A DNA stretch of 64,000 nt from an uncultured Draconibacterium sp. (GTDB lineage Bacteria; Bacteroidota; Bacteroidia; Bacteroidales; Prolixibacteraceae), in NCBI RefSeq assembly GCF_963675585.1, contig NZ_OY776414.1, forward strand, positions 909,001-973,000, written 5' to 3'. Under the pieces are notes generated by a model that worked only from the letters and a program-made list of their open reading frames with translations, was not told where the DNA came from and made no database searches. Positions 36,288-45,804 of the stretch are shown here, in pieces. The translations under genes and the position numbers were made by a program. Numbering within the stretch: the first letter of the stretch is position 1; each line of letters opens with the position of its first letter.

Positions 36288-38180
36288 TTAGTTGATTAAC
36301 AGCGTAAAACTATTGCCTGTTTTTTCAATAAGAATTTGTTTGTTCTCAGCATCGTATTTCCATTTGTCTGCTCCGGTAATATTTTCAGGTTGTTTTTCAC
36401 TGTGTACGATAAAAGAAAAATCGTGTTGCCGTTGTGCTTTTACCTCCAAAATTCCTTCAGAAGGTGCAAAACTGATTTCAACGGGCATAAAATTACCTCC
36501 GTCGCCCATCGGTTCCAGATACGAAAGAAAAGCTTCTTTCTGCTGAAGAATCTGAATCTCCATTTCTTCCGAAAAAAGAGTAGTATCTCCCTGAACTATG
36601 GCATGTTGAGCTGTACGATTAACAGGAATAATTACAAGCGCTTTGTTTTCGGAGAGCACTTTCATTTGTTCTTCCAGTGAGGGCCTGTTTTTTTTCTCTG
36701 GTACATCAATTTTGGCAGGCGTAATTAGTTCAGGTTGTTGAATATTATTGCATTCTATCAATTCAATGGCTTTGCCGCTTGCCGAGGTAAGTTGAACATT
36801 GGTCATTGTCCAGTCGCTGGCATAACTCAATTTTCCGCTTTCTTTTGCTTCAACCGTAACATTTTCGAAACTTATATGGTGAATGTGTTTCTCGGGATAC
36901 GCGTTGGCATAAAATGCCTGTTCAGCTTTTTCGACAGTTATATTGCTGATTTTTATGTCGCGGAATTCAGGAATACCTTTTTCTTCAGGTACTACCCGCT
37001 GACTTAAAAGCCGCCAGCGATCCTTTATTTCCTCTTCAGGAATACTTTCCGGGATGTTGCAATAACTGTATTCAGGGTACCAGTTTAGTTCAAAACGAAA
37101 TGGGTTTGCCACGTCTTTCATTTTTATGTCGTGAAACCAAATGTTTTCGATTAAACCACCACGCACTTTCGCCGATTTAAAGCGGATTCCGGTACTTGTT
37201 CCAATGGCTTCCAAACCATACACTTCAATGTTTTTCATTCCACCCGATGTTTCACTGCCCAAAGTAATCAGGCCGTGTCCGGAGCGGGTAATACAATTTC
37301 GGTAAACAATATTTTCGGCAGGGCGATTTACACGCAGTCCGTCGGCATCTTTACCGGCTTTTATGCAGAGGTTGTCGTCGTTGCAATCGATGTCGCAATT
37401 TTCAACCAAAATATCTTTCGACGAATCGGTGTCAACTCCGTCGGAGCTTGGTCCGTGTCCACCAATGTTATTGCGTACCACCAATCCATCCACATGAACA
37501 CGTGTGCTGTAAGTCAGCGAAACGGTCCAGAATCCGGCACGTTTTACAGTAAAATCTTTTAAAAGTACGTCTTCCGACTCCCAAACAACAACCGGACGCA
37601 CCCGTTCGCAGTCGTAATCAACGGCCCAGCGAATGCCTTTTTCGTTGTAATCGCCGTACATTCCACCACTGTATTTTGGGTCGCCCCAGAATTTGTCCCA
37701 CCAGTATTTGCCGTTGCCATCAATTACACCTTTACCTGTAATTCGAACGTTTTTTTGATCGTAAACATTTATAAGTGCTGCCGGCCATTCCATTTCTATT
37801 CCGGCAATCCGGGTGTCTAACCTGGGATAGTAATCATTGTTTTGCACTGCCTGAATTACCACGCCTTCGTCGATGTGCAGGTTAACATTCGACTTTACAA
37901 AAAGAGCTCCCGACAAATATGTTCCTGCCGGAAAAATTACTTTTCCACCTCCGGCTTCTGCAGCCGCATCAATTGTTTTTTGAATGGCTTCAGTGGTGAG
38001 TGTTTTCCCGTCGGCAACTGCACCGTAGTCGGCTACATTAAACTCCTGCTCTGGAATTTTTGCAAAAGAAGCATCGTAAAAAATAGTTTCGAGGTGTTGA
38101 ACGAGTTCACTTTTATGCTCTGAATTGCATGCCGAAAAAAACAGGCTGACTATTATTAATGGAAAGAGTAAACGTTTCAT
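36288..38180 (-). CDS. GH28 polygalacturonase-like lipoprotein with C-terminal extension
   Basis: 630 residues; lipoprotein signal with Cys18 (FSAC). The right-handed beta-helix (about 45-480) has the GH28 motifs: SSDGVDTDSS (Asp247-Asp252 region), the paired DD at 268-269 in CNDDNLCIKAGKD, and GHG with His302. Family enzymes hydrolyse galacturonosyl bonds, either in homogalacturonan or next to rhamnose. About 130 residues (roughly 500-630) follow the helix and form a beta-rich extension that I do not recognise. Lipid anchoring suggests exo-type action on imported or surface-bound oligomers. Located between the GH106 and GH2 genes. Confidence 0.9.
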   Translation of the reverse strand: MKRLLFPLIIVSLFFSACNSEHKSELVQHLETIFYDASFAKIPEQEFNVADYGAVADGKTLTTEAIQKTIDAAAEAGGGKVIFPAGTYLSGALFVKSNVNLHIDEGVVIQAVQNNDYYPRLDTRIAGIEMEWPAALINVYDQKNVRITGKGVIDGNGKYWWDKFWGDPKYSGGMYGDYNEKGIRWAVDYDCERVRPVVVWESEDVLLKDFTVKRAGFWTVSLTYSTRVHVDGLVVRNNIGGHGPSSDGVDTDSSKDILVENCDIDCNDDNLCIKAGKDADGLRVNRPAENIVYRNCITRSGHGLITLGSETSGGMKNIEVYGLEAIGTSTGIRFKSAKVRGGLIENIWFHDIKMKDVANPFRFELNWYPEYSYCNIPESIPEEEIKDRWRLLSQRVVPEEKGIPEFRDIKISNITVEKAEQAFYANAYPEKHIHHISFENVTVEAKESGKLSYASDWTMTNVQLTSASGKAIELIECNNIQQPELITPAKIDVPEKKNRPSLEEQMKVLSENKALVIIPVNRTAQHAIVQGDTTLFSEEMEIQILQQKEAFLSYLEPMGDGGNFMPVEISFAPSEGILEVKAQRQHDFSFIVHSEKQPENITGADKWKYDAENKQILIEKTGNSFTLLIN

Positions 38181-38209
38181 GAAAGGAATAAATTTATTTC
38201 GTTTTTTAG

Positions 38210-41053
38210 TTATTCAACACTCAATTTTGTTAGTGGAGTCAGGTTAACCGGTCCCAAAAGTCCCGATTCCAGCGGATTCCAATGAATGGCAGTAAACGTA
38301 CCATCCGGACCTACATTTTCTCTCACATGAGCTGCAAAATTGATGTTGTAGAATTTTTTGTATTGCACTCCTCGTTTTTCCAAATCGATCATGCTGTTTG
38401 CCATCAGGTTGCTTACCAGAATTTCCAATTCGTTGTTGTCTTTTAGAAGATCTCCCTGAATGTTGATCTGGAATTCGGGGCCGACAAGTGTTCCCAGTTT
38501 TTCTCCGTTTAAAATAACCACTGCCGATTCGTGTACTTTACCAAGATTCAACGCATAAGTAGAAGCATTTTCGGCCGGCTTTTTAAATGTGGTTTTGTAA
38601 GTGGCAGTTCCCGAGAACTTTTGTAATTCATCAGATTCTTCGGTCCATGATTTTAATTCTGACGTTTTGTAGGACTCGGGTAGGGAAGGAACGCCTTTTG
38701 TAAAGCTTATTTCCCATTCAGTATTCAGTTCTGTAACTTTATTTGAGCTTTGCCACAGCGGAAATTCGGCAGCATCAACTGCGGTTGAGTACCATTGCAG
38801 AATTCGTGTTTCACCCGGTTTTAGCTGAAGGTAAACTTCGCTTTGAGTGCCGGTTGTTTCTTTTATTGTGGCTTTCCCCATCTCTTCAGTCATTGGATCA
38901 AATAAAACGGCTTCTTTTCCCGATGATTGAATCCGAATCCACTGATCAATGTTTTTTCCCGACCAGTTGCTTATAAAATAGCAAATTCCTTCGGGGCGGA
39001 TAACCCGGTTAAACCACAGTCCTGCTTCTGCCAGACCTTCTGCAAAAATATTTTCGGAGTTTAATAATTCAGGAACGTTTGCGCTTTTAACTATTTTCCC
39101 TGCACCTTGCGACGCAGAAGAAACTTTGCCTTCCGTCTGGAAATTTATACTTTCTACCAGGTTCCGGAATTCTTTTTGACGTGCTGCCAGGTTGGACATT
39201 CCGGACACGTCGTTTGGTAGTTCCTTTTCAAAAATGATGGTTGCACCTGCTTCTGCCAAAGCCATCAGTTTTTGCATGGTTTCCAGGGGAATATAATCGG
39301 TAGCCGGGACCAGAATGGTTTTATATTTCACATTCCCTGAAAAGATAAAATTGTTTTGGCAGGTAAGTTTACTTATTTGTTTATCCGAAATATAATCAAA
39401 TGTATATCCTTGCTTTATTAGCTGGTTACTAAGTTCTTTAGTTAATTCTTCGGTATGTCCGCCAAAGTGAGGTAAAATTTCGCGGCTTCTTTCTGTCCAT
39501 GCATCGTAAATGGGAAAATACAGTAGAATGTCGTTGTTTGGTGTTGAGTTTTGCATAAACGACTGGCAGTTGGTAACGTAACGGTTAACTGTTTTTAAAT
39601 CGTTCCACCACGAATTTGTTGGTGCAAAATGTACCGCTGCATAAAACATCCAGCCCGGATAATCTTCTGCTATTGGCGAATAAGGCGTTCCGTGATACAC
39701 AATGTGGTTAACACCGTTGGCAAGGTAATTATCGAGGTTTTGTTTTACAGCAGAAAGATTGGCGAGAAAATGTTCGTCGAGCCAGGTAGCCGCTTCGCAG
39801 GCAATTAACGGTTTGCCCGAAACGTGTCCGGCCGAAGTTGCCATTTTTATGCGCATCGGATCGGTTCCTTCGGTTTCCGGAATGTGGCTGGCTTCGTACA
39901 AATCTAAAATATTTGCCGGCGAACCATGTGCCTGGTTACGAATGATAGCCTGATGCGATTCGGCCCAACTTGCCCAAACTTTTGTAAAACGGTCGAGTAA
40001 CAAATCTGAAATGGTTTCGCGGTAATCGCACAAAACGCGTTTGTTGTTTTCTTCGGTGTCGTTGCCAAATAAGGCAGGCAAATATTGTTTCAGGTCATAA
40101 CCTCTTCTATTTTTAAATTCGTCGAAAAAGAGGGGAGTCCAGTTGGAATCTCCCCTGGCATCGTCCACTTCGTATGAGTCGTTAAAAAACGCTCTTAATC
40201 CGGTCAAATCACTGTTTTTTGCGTTTTTATCAAAGTCGGCTAAAAACAGTTTTGCTGCCGCTTCCGAAAAATGGTCGATTACATTTCCTTCGCCACCTGT
40301 TCCGGCGCGTTCCACCATTTTACCATGCCAGCCCTGAAAAACCGCATATAAATTCCATTCTCCTTCGGGTGCTTCCCAGCTCAGTGTTCCATCCGAAGCA
40401 ACTTTATCGGTTAATTCCAGTACATCGCCTGTTTTATTGAAGGCCATAAGTGTTTGAAGGGGCAGGGGCTTCTCAAATTGCACCTGGTCAAGCGCCAGTT
40501 CCTGAAGATTGGTGTTGCTGCTTATGGGGAATTTTACTTCCGATATATCGATTCTGTGTCCGACTGCGCGTGCAGCTGCCGGCTGAATAAATTGTACTTT
40601 CTCTTTTAATTTTTCGCCACCTTTTACACTGTAACTTTTTAATTGTACATTTTTACAGGCGTGTTCGGCGTCAATCCATGGGCCGCCAAATGGCCAACCC
40701 GATGCATTTGCCAAATCAATACCTAAACCAAGTCGTTGACCTTCTTTTAAAGTATGGTCAAAAATGGCCATCCATTCCGACGACTGGAAACTGAGTGACT
40801 GATCTTCATATCCTTTTACATCGTAAATCGGTGTAATTTCAACACCTCCAAAACCGGCTGCTTCCAGTTCCTGCATGTTGGCGGTTAAATCGCCGACATT
40901 TACGGCGCTGCCATGCCACCACCAGCGGGTCCATGGTTTGGTTTCGTTGGTTTTTTCGGGCCATTTAACTTGCTGTGGCTTTTGGCACGAACTACCCATA
41001 AAGCCGATTAGTAAAACTATAAAAACGATTTTTTGATAAGATTTTAGTGTCAT
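38210..41053 (-). CDS. GH106 alpha-L-rhamnosidase
   Basis: 947 residues; lipoprotein signal with Cys23 (GSSC). The opening TRWWWHGSAV, GGVEITPIYDVKGY and DLANASGWPFGGPW segments are typical of GH106. A C-terminal galactose-binding-like domain (about 800-930; VVILNGEKLGTLVG) is also usual. GH106 enzymes are calcium-dependent inverting rhamnosidases acting on rhamnogalacturonan oligosaccharides. Here it would remove non-reducing rhamnose after GH105 has taken off the unsaturated uronate. It lies 29 bases upstream of the GH28 gene. This is the second rhamnosidase of the window, in a different family from the GH78-like one. Confidence 0.93.
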   Translation of the reverse strand: MTLKSYQKIVFIVLLIGFMGSSCQKPQQVKWPEKTNETKPWTRWWWHGSAVNVGDLTANMQELEAAGFGGVEITPIYDVKGYEDQSLSFQSSEWMAIFDHTLKEGQRLGLGIDLANASGWPFGGPWIDAEHACKNVQLKSYSVKGGEKLKEKVQFIQPAAARAVGHRIDISEVKFPISSNTNLQELALDQVQFEKPLPLQTLMAFNKTGDVLELTDKVASDGTLSWEAPEGEWNLYAVFQGWHGKMVERAGTGGEGNVIDHFSEAAAKLFLADFDKNAKNSDLTGLRAFFNDSYEVDDARGDSNWTPLFFDEFKNRRGYDLKQYLPALFGNDTEENNKRVLCDYRETISDLLLDRFTKVWASWAESHQAIIRNQAHGSPANILDLYEASHIPETEGTDPMRIKMATSAGHVSGKPLIACEAATWLDEHFLANLSAVKQNLDNYLANGVNHIVYHGTPYSPIAEDYPGWMFYAAVHFAPTNSWWNDLKTVNRYVTNCQSFMQNSTPNNDILLYFPIYDAWTERSREILPHFGGHTEELTKELSNQLIKQGYTFDYISDKQISKLTCQNNFIFSGNVKYKTILVPATDYIPLETMQKLMALAEAGATIIFEKELPNDVSGMSNLAARQKEFRNLVESINFQTEGKVSSASQGAGKIVKSANVPELLNSENIFAEGLAEAGLWFNRVIRPEGICYFISNWSGKNIDQWIRIQSSGKEAVLFDPMTEEMGKATIKETTGTQSEVYLQLKPGETRILQWYSTAVDAAEFPLWQSSNKVTELNTEWEISFTKGVPSLPESYKTSELKSWTEESDELQKFSGTATYKTTFKKPAENASTYALNLGKVHESAVVILNGEKLGTLVGPEFQINIQGDLLKDNNELEILVSNLMANSMIDLEKRGVQYKKFYNINFAAHVRENVGPDGTFTAIHWNPLESGLLGPVNLTPLTKLSVE

Positions 41054-41125
41054 TGGATAAAATATTTATCGTTTATAAAACGAAAGTTAAGTTGGTTGAT
41101 CATAATAAGAAAGCCGCGCGGATTG

Positions 41126-41893
41126 CTAATTGTCTGTTAAAACTCCGGCAACTTTTTTGTTCCATTCACGCGCAATCAGTTCATGGCCTGCAGGCATGGG
41201 ATGAATACCATCCCAAATCCAATAATTGGCCGGTGCTTTTTTGCAAGCTTCGGTAAATGGTTTCTGTAATTCAACATAAACTGCATCAAATTCCTTAGCT
41301 AATTTACGAATAACAGTTTGTTGTTTTTGTATTTCATGCTGATATGTTTCCAGCTTGTCGGCTACTCTTCCAACCGGCAGACAAAAAGGTTCACATAACA
41401 CAATCTGAATTTCAGGTAAGGCATTTTTTGTCTGATTTAAAATGCTTCGGTAGTGTGCCTCAAATTTTTCGATTGGCTCGGGATCGCGATTCCAGATAGT
41501 TGCCTCCACATCGTTTATTCCAACCAAAATACTAAGTACATCGGGTTTTAAATCGAGCGCATCCTGTTGCCATCTGGCTTCCAGGTCGCGCACACGGTTA
41601 CCGCTTATGCCGCGGTTGTAAAACATAAATTTTTTTTCGGGATACTCGAACCAATATTTGCTCGAAAGAATAAACTGGTAGCCGTGTCCCATTACATGGT
41701 TCCAATCGTCATTTCTGGTCCGGTTTCCATCTGTAATAGAGTCACCTTGAAAAAGAATTGTGAGACCACTTTTACCCCCGTTCTGCAACACCGATTTGAT
41801 TGTTTTACTTGCGGATAGCAAGCCGGGTGCGGTAAGGGCTGCCATTCCTGCCATTCCTGTTTTTCTTATAAAATTCCTTCTCGACTTATTCAT
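41126..41893 (-). CDS. SGNH/GDSL hydrolase with Tat-like signal
   Basis: 255 residues. The N-terminus has SRRNFIRK followed by a short hydrophobic segment, which matches a twin-arginine signal. GDSITDGN at 50-57 gives the nucleophile Ser52; GINDVEAT is block III; DGIHPMPAGH near the C-terminus holds the Asp-His pair. This type acts as a carbohydrate esterase or acyl esterase, in this place probably removing acetyl groups from pectic oligosaccharides. It is of the GDSI type rather than the GDST type of the three CE12 genes here, so it may take a different acyl position. It lies between the GH65/95-like lipoprotein and the GH106 gene. Confidence 0.8.
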   Translation of the reverse strand: MNKSRRNFIRKTGMAGMAALTAPGLLSASKTIKSVLQNGGKSGLTILFQGDSITDGNRTRNDDWNHVMGHGYQFILSSKYWFEYPEKKFMFYNRGISGNRVRDLEARWQQDALDLKPDVLSILVGINDVEATIWNRDPEPIEKFEAHYRSILNQTKNALPEIQIVLCEPFCLPVGRVADKLETYQHEIQKQQTVIRKLAKEFDAVYVELQKPFTEACKKAPANYWIWDGIHPMPAGHELIAREWNKKVAGVLTDN

Positions 41894-41932
41894 GGTTCAG
41901 ATATTATGCTTTATTCAATTGAGTAACTGAGT

Positions 41933-44086
41933 TTAAAAAACAGGTTTTAAATTTTCCCATTTTACATCCCAGTCTTCCGGAAATCCGGGATTTTGTTTTG
42001 TGTTGCCTTCATAACCAGCACACATCATCGCTACTGCAGTCAATACCCCTCCATTTCCCGGAAGGTAAAGGCGCAAGCGTTGATCCTGGTAATTGTGTCC
42101 GTTTTTCAGGTAGGTATTTTTCTGCACGTCTTTTAATAAAAGATCCACAGCTTTTTCCGGTTTTCCCAAACGGGTAGCACTCATTGCTGCCATCGGGTAG
42201 TCCCAACCCCAGGTACGCGGCCAGTTCCAGGTTTTCTCGATATAATCAAACGTGTTACTCATGGTTGCTGTATCCATTTTAACGGTTGCAGGTAAAATCC
42301 CAAAGGCACCTAAAACCATTGGATGATCGGAGTAATATTCTTCATTTTCATACGAATCGGGTGCACTTTCTGCAGCCAGATACAGTCCGTTTTTTTGTGC
42401 AAACGGTGGCAATCCATTTATTATTTCCTGCCAATCGGGATTGATTGGTTTGCCCATTCTTTCGTACCACTTTTGTGCTACAGACAAGGCCCAATGCCAA
42501 TAAGCCACTTCAAATGGCGGATTTGTTGTTATTTCTCTAACCAGACTTTCCTGTGCCGGAATTAAAGGCGGGCCTAAAATGTATCGTTTGTTTTTTTCGT
42601 CGTACCGTGTAAAATCAGCCATAAATTCGGCAGTGGCCGAAACCAGTTTTGCATATTTTTCAAGTGTTTCCGTGCTGGGATTGTTTTGATAACACTGTTC
42701 GGCAAAATAAATAATATGCGGTTGTTGCCAGATTAAAAACTCACCAACACCCGACGGGCTGTCATTCCCTTCTGAATCGGTCATTTTAGGCCAGCGAACA
42801 CCTTCGTAACCCTGAATGGTTGCCTTTGTTTTTGCCTTGTCGAAAATGGCATTGTAATAGCCCAAACTCTTTTCCAAAAGTTCAGTTCTGTTCCAATAGG
42901 CAAAATGAACACCATGCCACCAATGCATTTCAAGATGCGGTTTGCCGTACCAGCTGTTGTAGGTTAAACCGGTTTCCTGAGGCGGGAAATTACCGGCACA
43001 CTGAACGCGGGTAAGGTATTGCGATAAAACTAAACGACGTTCGATTTCAGCAGCACGCGGATCGGCAGTTGCCGAAAAGTCGACAGCTCCTCCCGTTTGC
43101 CAGAATTCCTCCCATTTTTGAGTGGTGTAATTTTTTGTGTTTTCGAAATCTGTTTTTTCAGAAAAATCGTTTTTAGGGCTAAATGCTACAAATACTGCAA
43201 TTTCAGTTGATTCGGCTGCAGGTTGAAGTACAAAATAATGGTCCTCTTTCGAAACCAGCTCAGCATTCCCTGCCCAGCTTACCTGTACAAAATATTTTGT
43301 TGTATCAATGGAATGTTCAAAAATTGCACTGTTGTTTGTTTTCGAAATAATGGCAGAGTGATGCCGACTTTGGTTGCCCCAGTCGCAGCCATCGCCGCCC
43401 CACAAAGCAGTTGGGTAGGGGAAACGGATCTTAATTCCGAGAAGCCCTTTTTTTAAACGTTCGGAATGAATGTTAGCGGCAATAATATCTTTTTCGGGAT
43501 GCGAAAGTGTTGTTACACGGATATTCTCGTTTTCCACATCGAAACTACTCGTGATCAGTCCTTCCCATAAATTAAGTTTCTGACTGATGTTGGTGATCTG
43601 AGAGGCTTCAACCGTCGATTTATCCTGGTTTAAAAGTTCAAGACCTATGCTTCCAAGGTGCAAACGGTGTGGATTTTCTCTGAAATAGTTGGCAGCATCT
43701 TTTTGTCTGCCTTCCTCTTTCCACTGCACAGCATAGGGAATTTTACGACCTTCAACATCGTAATATTTGTATGTATCTTTTAGTTCAAAATTTTCTGTAT
43801 TCGGATAGCTGTGCCATCCCCATTCGCTCATTGTTCCCAACGGGATTCCATTTTCGTAGATCTCCGGAAAAGTTTGAAGTCCCGTTGCATCAACTGTTAA
43901 GGCAAATTTCCCGTTTCCAACCGTTAAAGATGCAAGTGTATCAAATGATGTATTTTCGACATTGTGACGGGTAACAACTTCAAAACGATTGATTTTTGAG
44001 GTCTGGTTTGTGCTTGTTGAGCACGATAAAACAGATAAAAAAACAAGCACGGATAACAGGCCAATTTTAAACTTTTTGAGATTCAT
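41933..44086 (-). CDS. Lipoprotein with six-hairpin glycosidase fold (GH65/GH95-like)
   Basis: 717 residues; lipoprotein signal with Cys22 (VLSC). A beta-sandwich N-terminal domain (about 35-320) leads into an (alpha/alpha)6 part (about 350-670). Features such as LEMHWWHGVHFAYWNR and GARWP-like QGYEGVRWPKMTD are reminiscent of GH65 and GH95 relatives, which include alpha-L-fucosidases, alpha-L-galactosidases and phosphorylases. I cannot assign a family. A fucosidase/galactosidase role on rhamnogalacturonan side chains is plausible. It is the first enzyme gene after susD, separated by a 193-base gap with a hairpin. Confidence 0.65.
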   Translation of the reverse strand: MNLKKFKIGLLSVLVFLSVLSCSTSTNQTSKINRFEVVTRHNVENTSFDTLASLTVGNGKFALTVDATGLQTFPEIYENGIPLGTMSEWGWHSYPNTENFELKDTYKYYDVEGRKIPYAVQWKEEGRQKDAANYFRENPHRLHLGSIGLELLNQDKSTVEASQITNISQKLNLWEGLITSSFDVENENIRVTTLSHPEKDIIAANIHSERLKKGLLGIKIRFPYPTALWGGDGCDWGNQSRHHSAIISKTNNSAIFEHSIDTTKYFVQVSWAGNAELVSKEDHYFVLQPAAESTEIAVFVAFSPKNDFSEKTDFENTKNYTTQKWEEFWQTGGAVDFSATADPRAAEIERRLVLSQYLTRVQCAGNFPPQETGLTYNSWYGKPHLEMHWWHGVHFAYWNRTELLEKSLGYYNAIFDKAKTKATIQGYEGVRWPKMTDSEGNDSPSGVGEFLIWQQPHIIYFAEQCYQNNPSTETLEKYAKLVSATAEFMADFTRYDEKNKRYILGPPLIPAQESLVREITTNPPFEVAYWHWALSVAQKWYERMGKPINPDWQEIINGLPPFAQKNGLYLAAESAPDSYENEEYYSDHPMVLGAFGILPATVKMDTATMSNTFDYIEKTWNWPRTWGWDYPMAAMSATRLGKPEKAVDLLLKDVQKNTYLKNGHNYQDQRLRLYLPGNGGVLTAVAMMCAGYEGNTKQNPGFPEDWDVKWENLKPVF

Positions 44087-44183
44087 ACTATTTTATTTTT
44101 CTATTGTTTGAATGAAGAATACGGTACTTAAGAAATTGAATTTGTATTCATTCTGATTTCCATTTGAAATGTTGGTTAAATAG

Positions 44184-44230
44184 GAGAGGACAAAACAGCC
44201 GGTAATTCCCTTTACTTGTCTTGTCCTCTC
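44184..44230 (-). terminator. Hairpin downstream of the second SusD gene
   Basis: GAGAGGACAA (44184-44193) pairs perfectly with TTGTCCTCTC (44221-44230) around a 27-base loop, 49 bases after the SusD stop. There is no long T run, so it is probably an attenuating or mRNA-stabilising structure that keeps susCD expression above that of the enzyme genes. It occupies the same place as the 16283-16309 hairpin in locus A. Confidence 0.6.
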
Positions 44231-44279
44231 TGCTAAAATAACTAAACTATTCTACAATAAAAAGTAAGATTTACACTTG

Positions 44280-45785
44280 TTATTCGTAACCCTTATTTTG
44301 AGAATATAAACCCTCTTTAACATCCATTTGCTCTTGAGGGATTGGATAAATTATATGATCGGCATTGATTGATTTGCGCATTTGATCGGCAACGTCTTCA
44401 ACAGGTATCCAGGCATTCATAACGTCAAGTACTTTTCCGGTACGAACCAAATCGTGCCAACGTAAACCTTCGCCCAAAAACTCTTTACGACGTTCTTCCA
44501 AAAGGTCGTTTAATGTAGCGTTCGAAATTGATTCCAAACCAACACGGTTTCTAACGTCATTGATAATTTTATCAACGTCTGCCTGGGTGCCCGAAGCTCC
44601 CTGAAGAATACATTCAGCTTTCATTAACAACACATCGGTGTAACGAAGAATTGGGAAATTGATACCGAAATCAAAACGGTCGGCGCCCCAGGTTGCCGGA
44701 TCGGGACGTGAGAATTTTATGGTAACCGGATCTTCTACATACTGACCGTTACTTTCGTCAACATAACCCATTTGAACATTAAATGCAAAACGGGTGTCGT
44801 TAATGGTATCGTATGAATTAATAAGGTCGAAAGAAACATCTTTGGTTTCCAAACCAATTGCATACGGATAACCCACAGAACGCCAGTAGGCAGAACCTGC
44901 CAGTTCGCCCGGATAGGCACAACCTACTCCAAGACCACCCTTTTGATACTGGATATCAAAAATAATATCAGAGTTGTTTTCATTTAATAAATCGAATGTG
45001 GATGCATAATCGTCAAGCATATCAAATGGTCCGCCAATTACATCGTTTAAAAGGCTTAATGCATTTGAGTAATCGTTTGTTCCCAAACATGGTCCGTCGG
45101 TGTTAAGCGCCGGTCCCGAACGTGTTAAATATACTCTTGCCAAAATACCTTTAGCTGCATACGAAGTGGCGCGGCCAATATTTTCGCCGGTAAACGATGT
45201 TGGCAACAATTGAGCTGCATCCTGCAGGTCCGAAATAATCAATTCATACACTTCAGAAACAGAATTTCTTCCAATTTCCAAAGCTTCAGCAGGAGTTACC
45301 AGGTGATCGATTAACGGAACAGGCCCGAAATATTTAATTAAGTCGAAATAGAACAGAGCTCTTAAAAATTTGGCTTCACCTTCAAACTGGTTCCGTTTTG
45401 TGTCGTCAGGAACCAAATCTGCAGTTAAATTATCCAATACCGTATTGGCACGCATAATTCCTTCGTAGTTTGTATTCCAGGCTTCCTTCATGTATTCGTT
45501 GGTAGCCAATGTTAGTGCAAAATTATTTACAGGCTCGTGGGCACGAACACCCATCGATCCAACACCGTAAATATTATCAGAACGAACATCGGAAAGGTGA
45601 AACTGACGTTCGGGATATGAACTTAGTGAAGCGTACACGCCATTAATTGCCTGCTCGAAACCTGTCTCATCGGTGAAAAATCCGTTCGAACTTATGGCTG
45701 AAATTGGCACCTGATTTAATTCGTCTTCACAGGCAGTTAGTCCAACTATGAAGAGTGCTAAAAGAATTATTATATTTTTTTTCAT
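44280..45785 (-). CDS. SusD/RagB-family glycan-binding lipoprotein (locus B)
   Basis: 501 residues; lipoprotein signal with Cys19 (LTAC). SusD hallmarks are the early AISSNGFF segment, helices such as GEAKFLRALFYFDLI, and the C-terminal LEERRKEFLGEGLRWHDLVRTG followed by YPIPQEQMD. As the surface partner of the adjacent SusC it should bind pectic oligosaccharides. It is about 100 residues shorter than the locus A SusD, with no sign of truncation. Spacing to susC is 19 bases. Confidence 0.93.
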   Translation of the reverse strand: MKKNIIILLALFIVGLTACEDELNQVPISAISSNGFFTDETGFEQAINGVYASLSSYPERQFHLSDVRSDNIYGVGSMGVRAHEPVNNFALTLATNEYMKEAWNTNYEGIMRANTVLDNLTADLVPDDTKRNQFEGEAKFLRALFYFDLIKYFGPVPLIDHLVTPAEALEIGRNSVSEVYELIISDLQDAAQLLPTSFTGENIGRATSYAAKGILARVYLTRSGPALNTDGPCLGTNDYSNALSLLNDVIGGPFDMLDDYASTFDLLNENNSDIIFDIQYQKGGLGVGCAYPGELAGSAYWRSVGYPYAIGLETKDVSFDLINSYDTINDTRFAFNVQMGYVDESNGQYVEDPVTIKFSRPDPATWGADRFDFGINFPILRYTDVLLMKAECILQGASGTQADVDKIINDVRNRVGLESISNATLNDLLEERRKEFLGEGLRWHDLVRTGKVLDVMNAWIPVEDVADQMRKSINADHIIYPIPQEQMDVKEGLYSQNKGYE

Positions 45786-45804
45786 TGCTATTCAGTTTTA
45801 TTCG

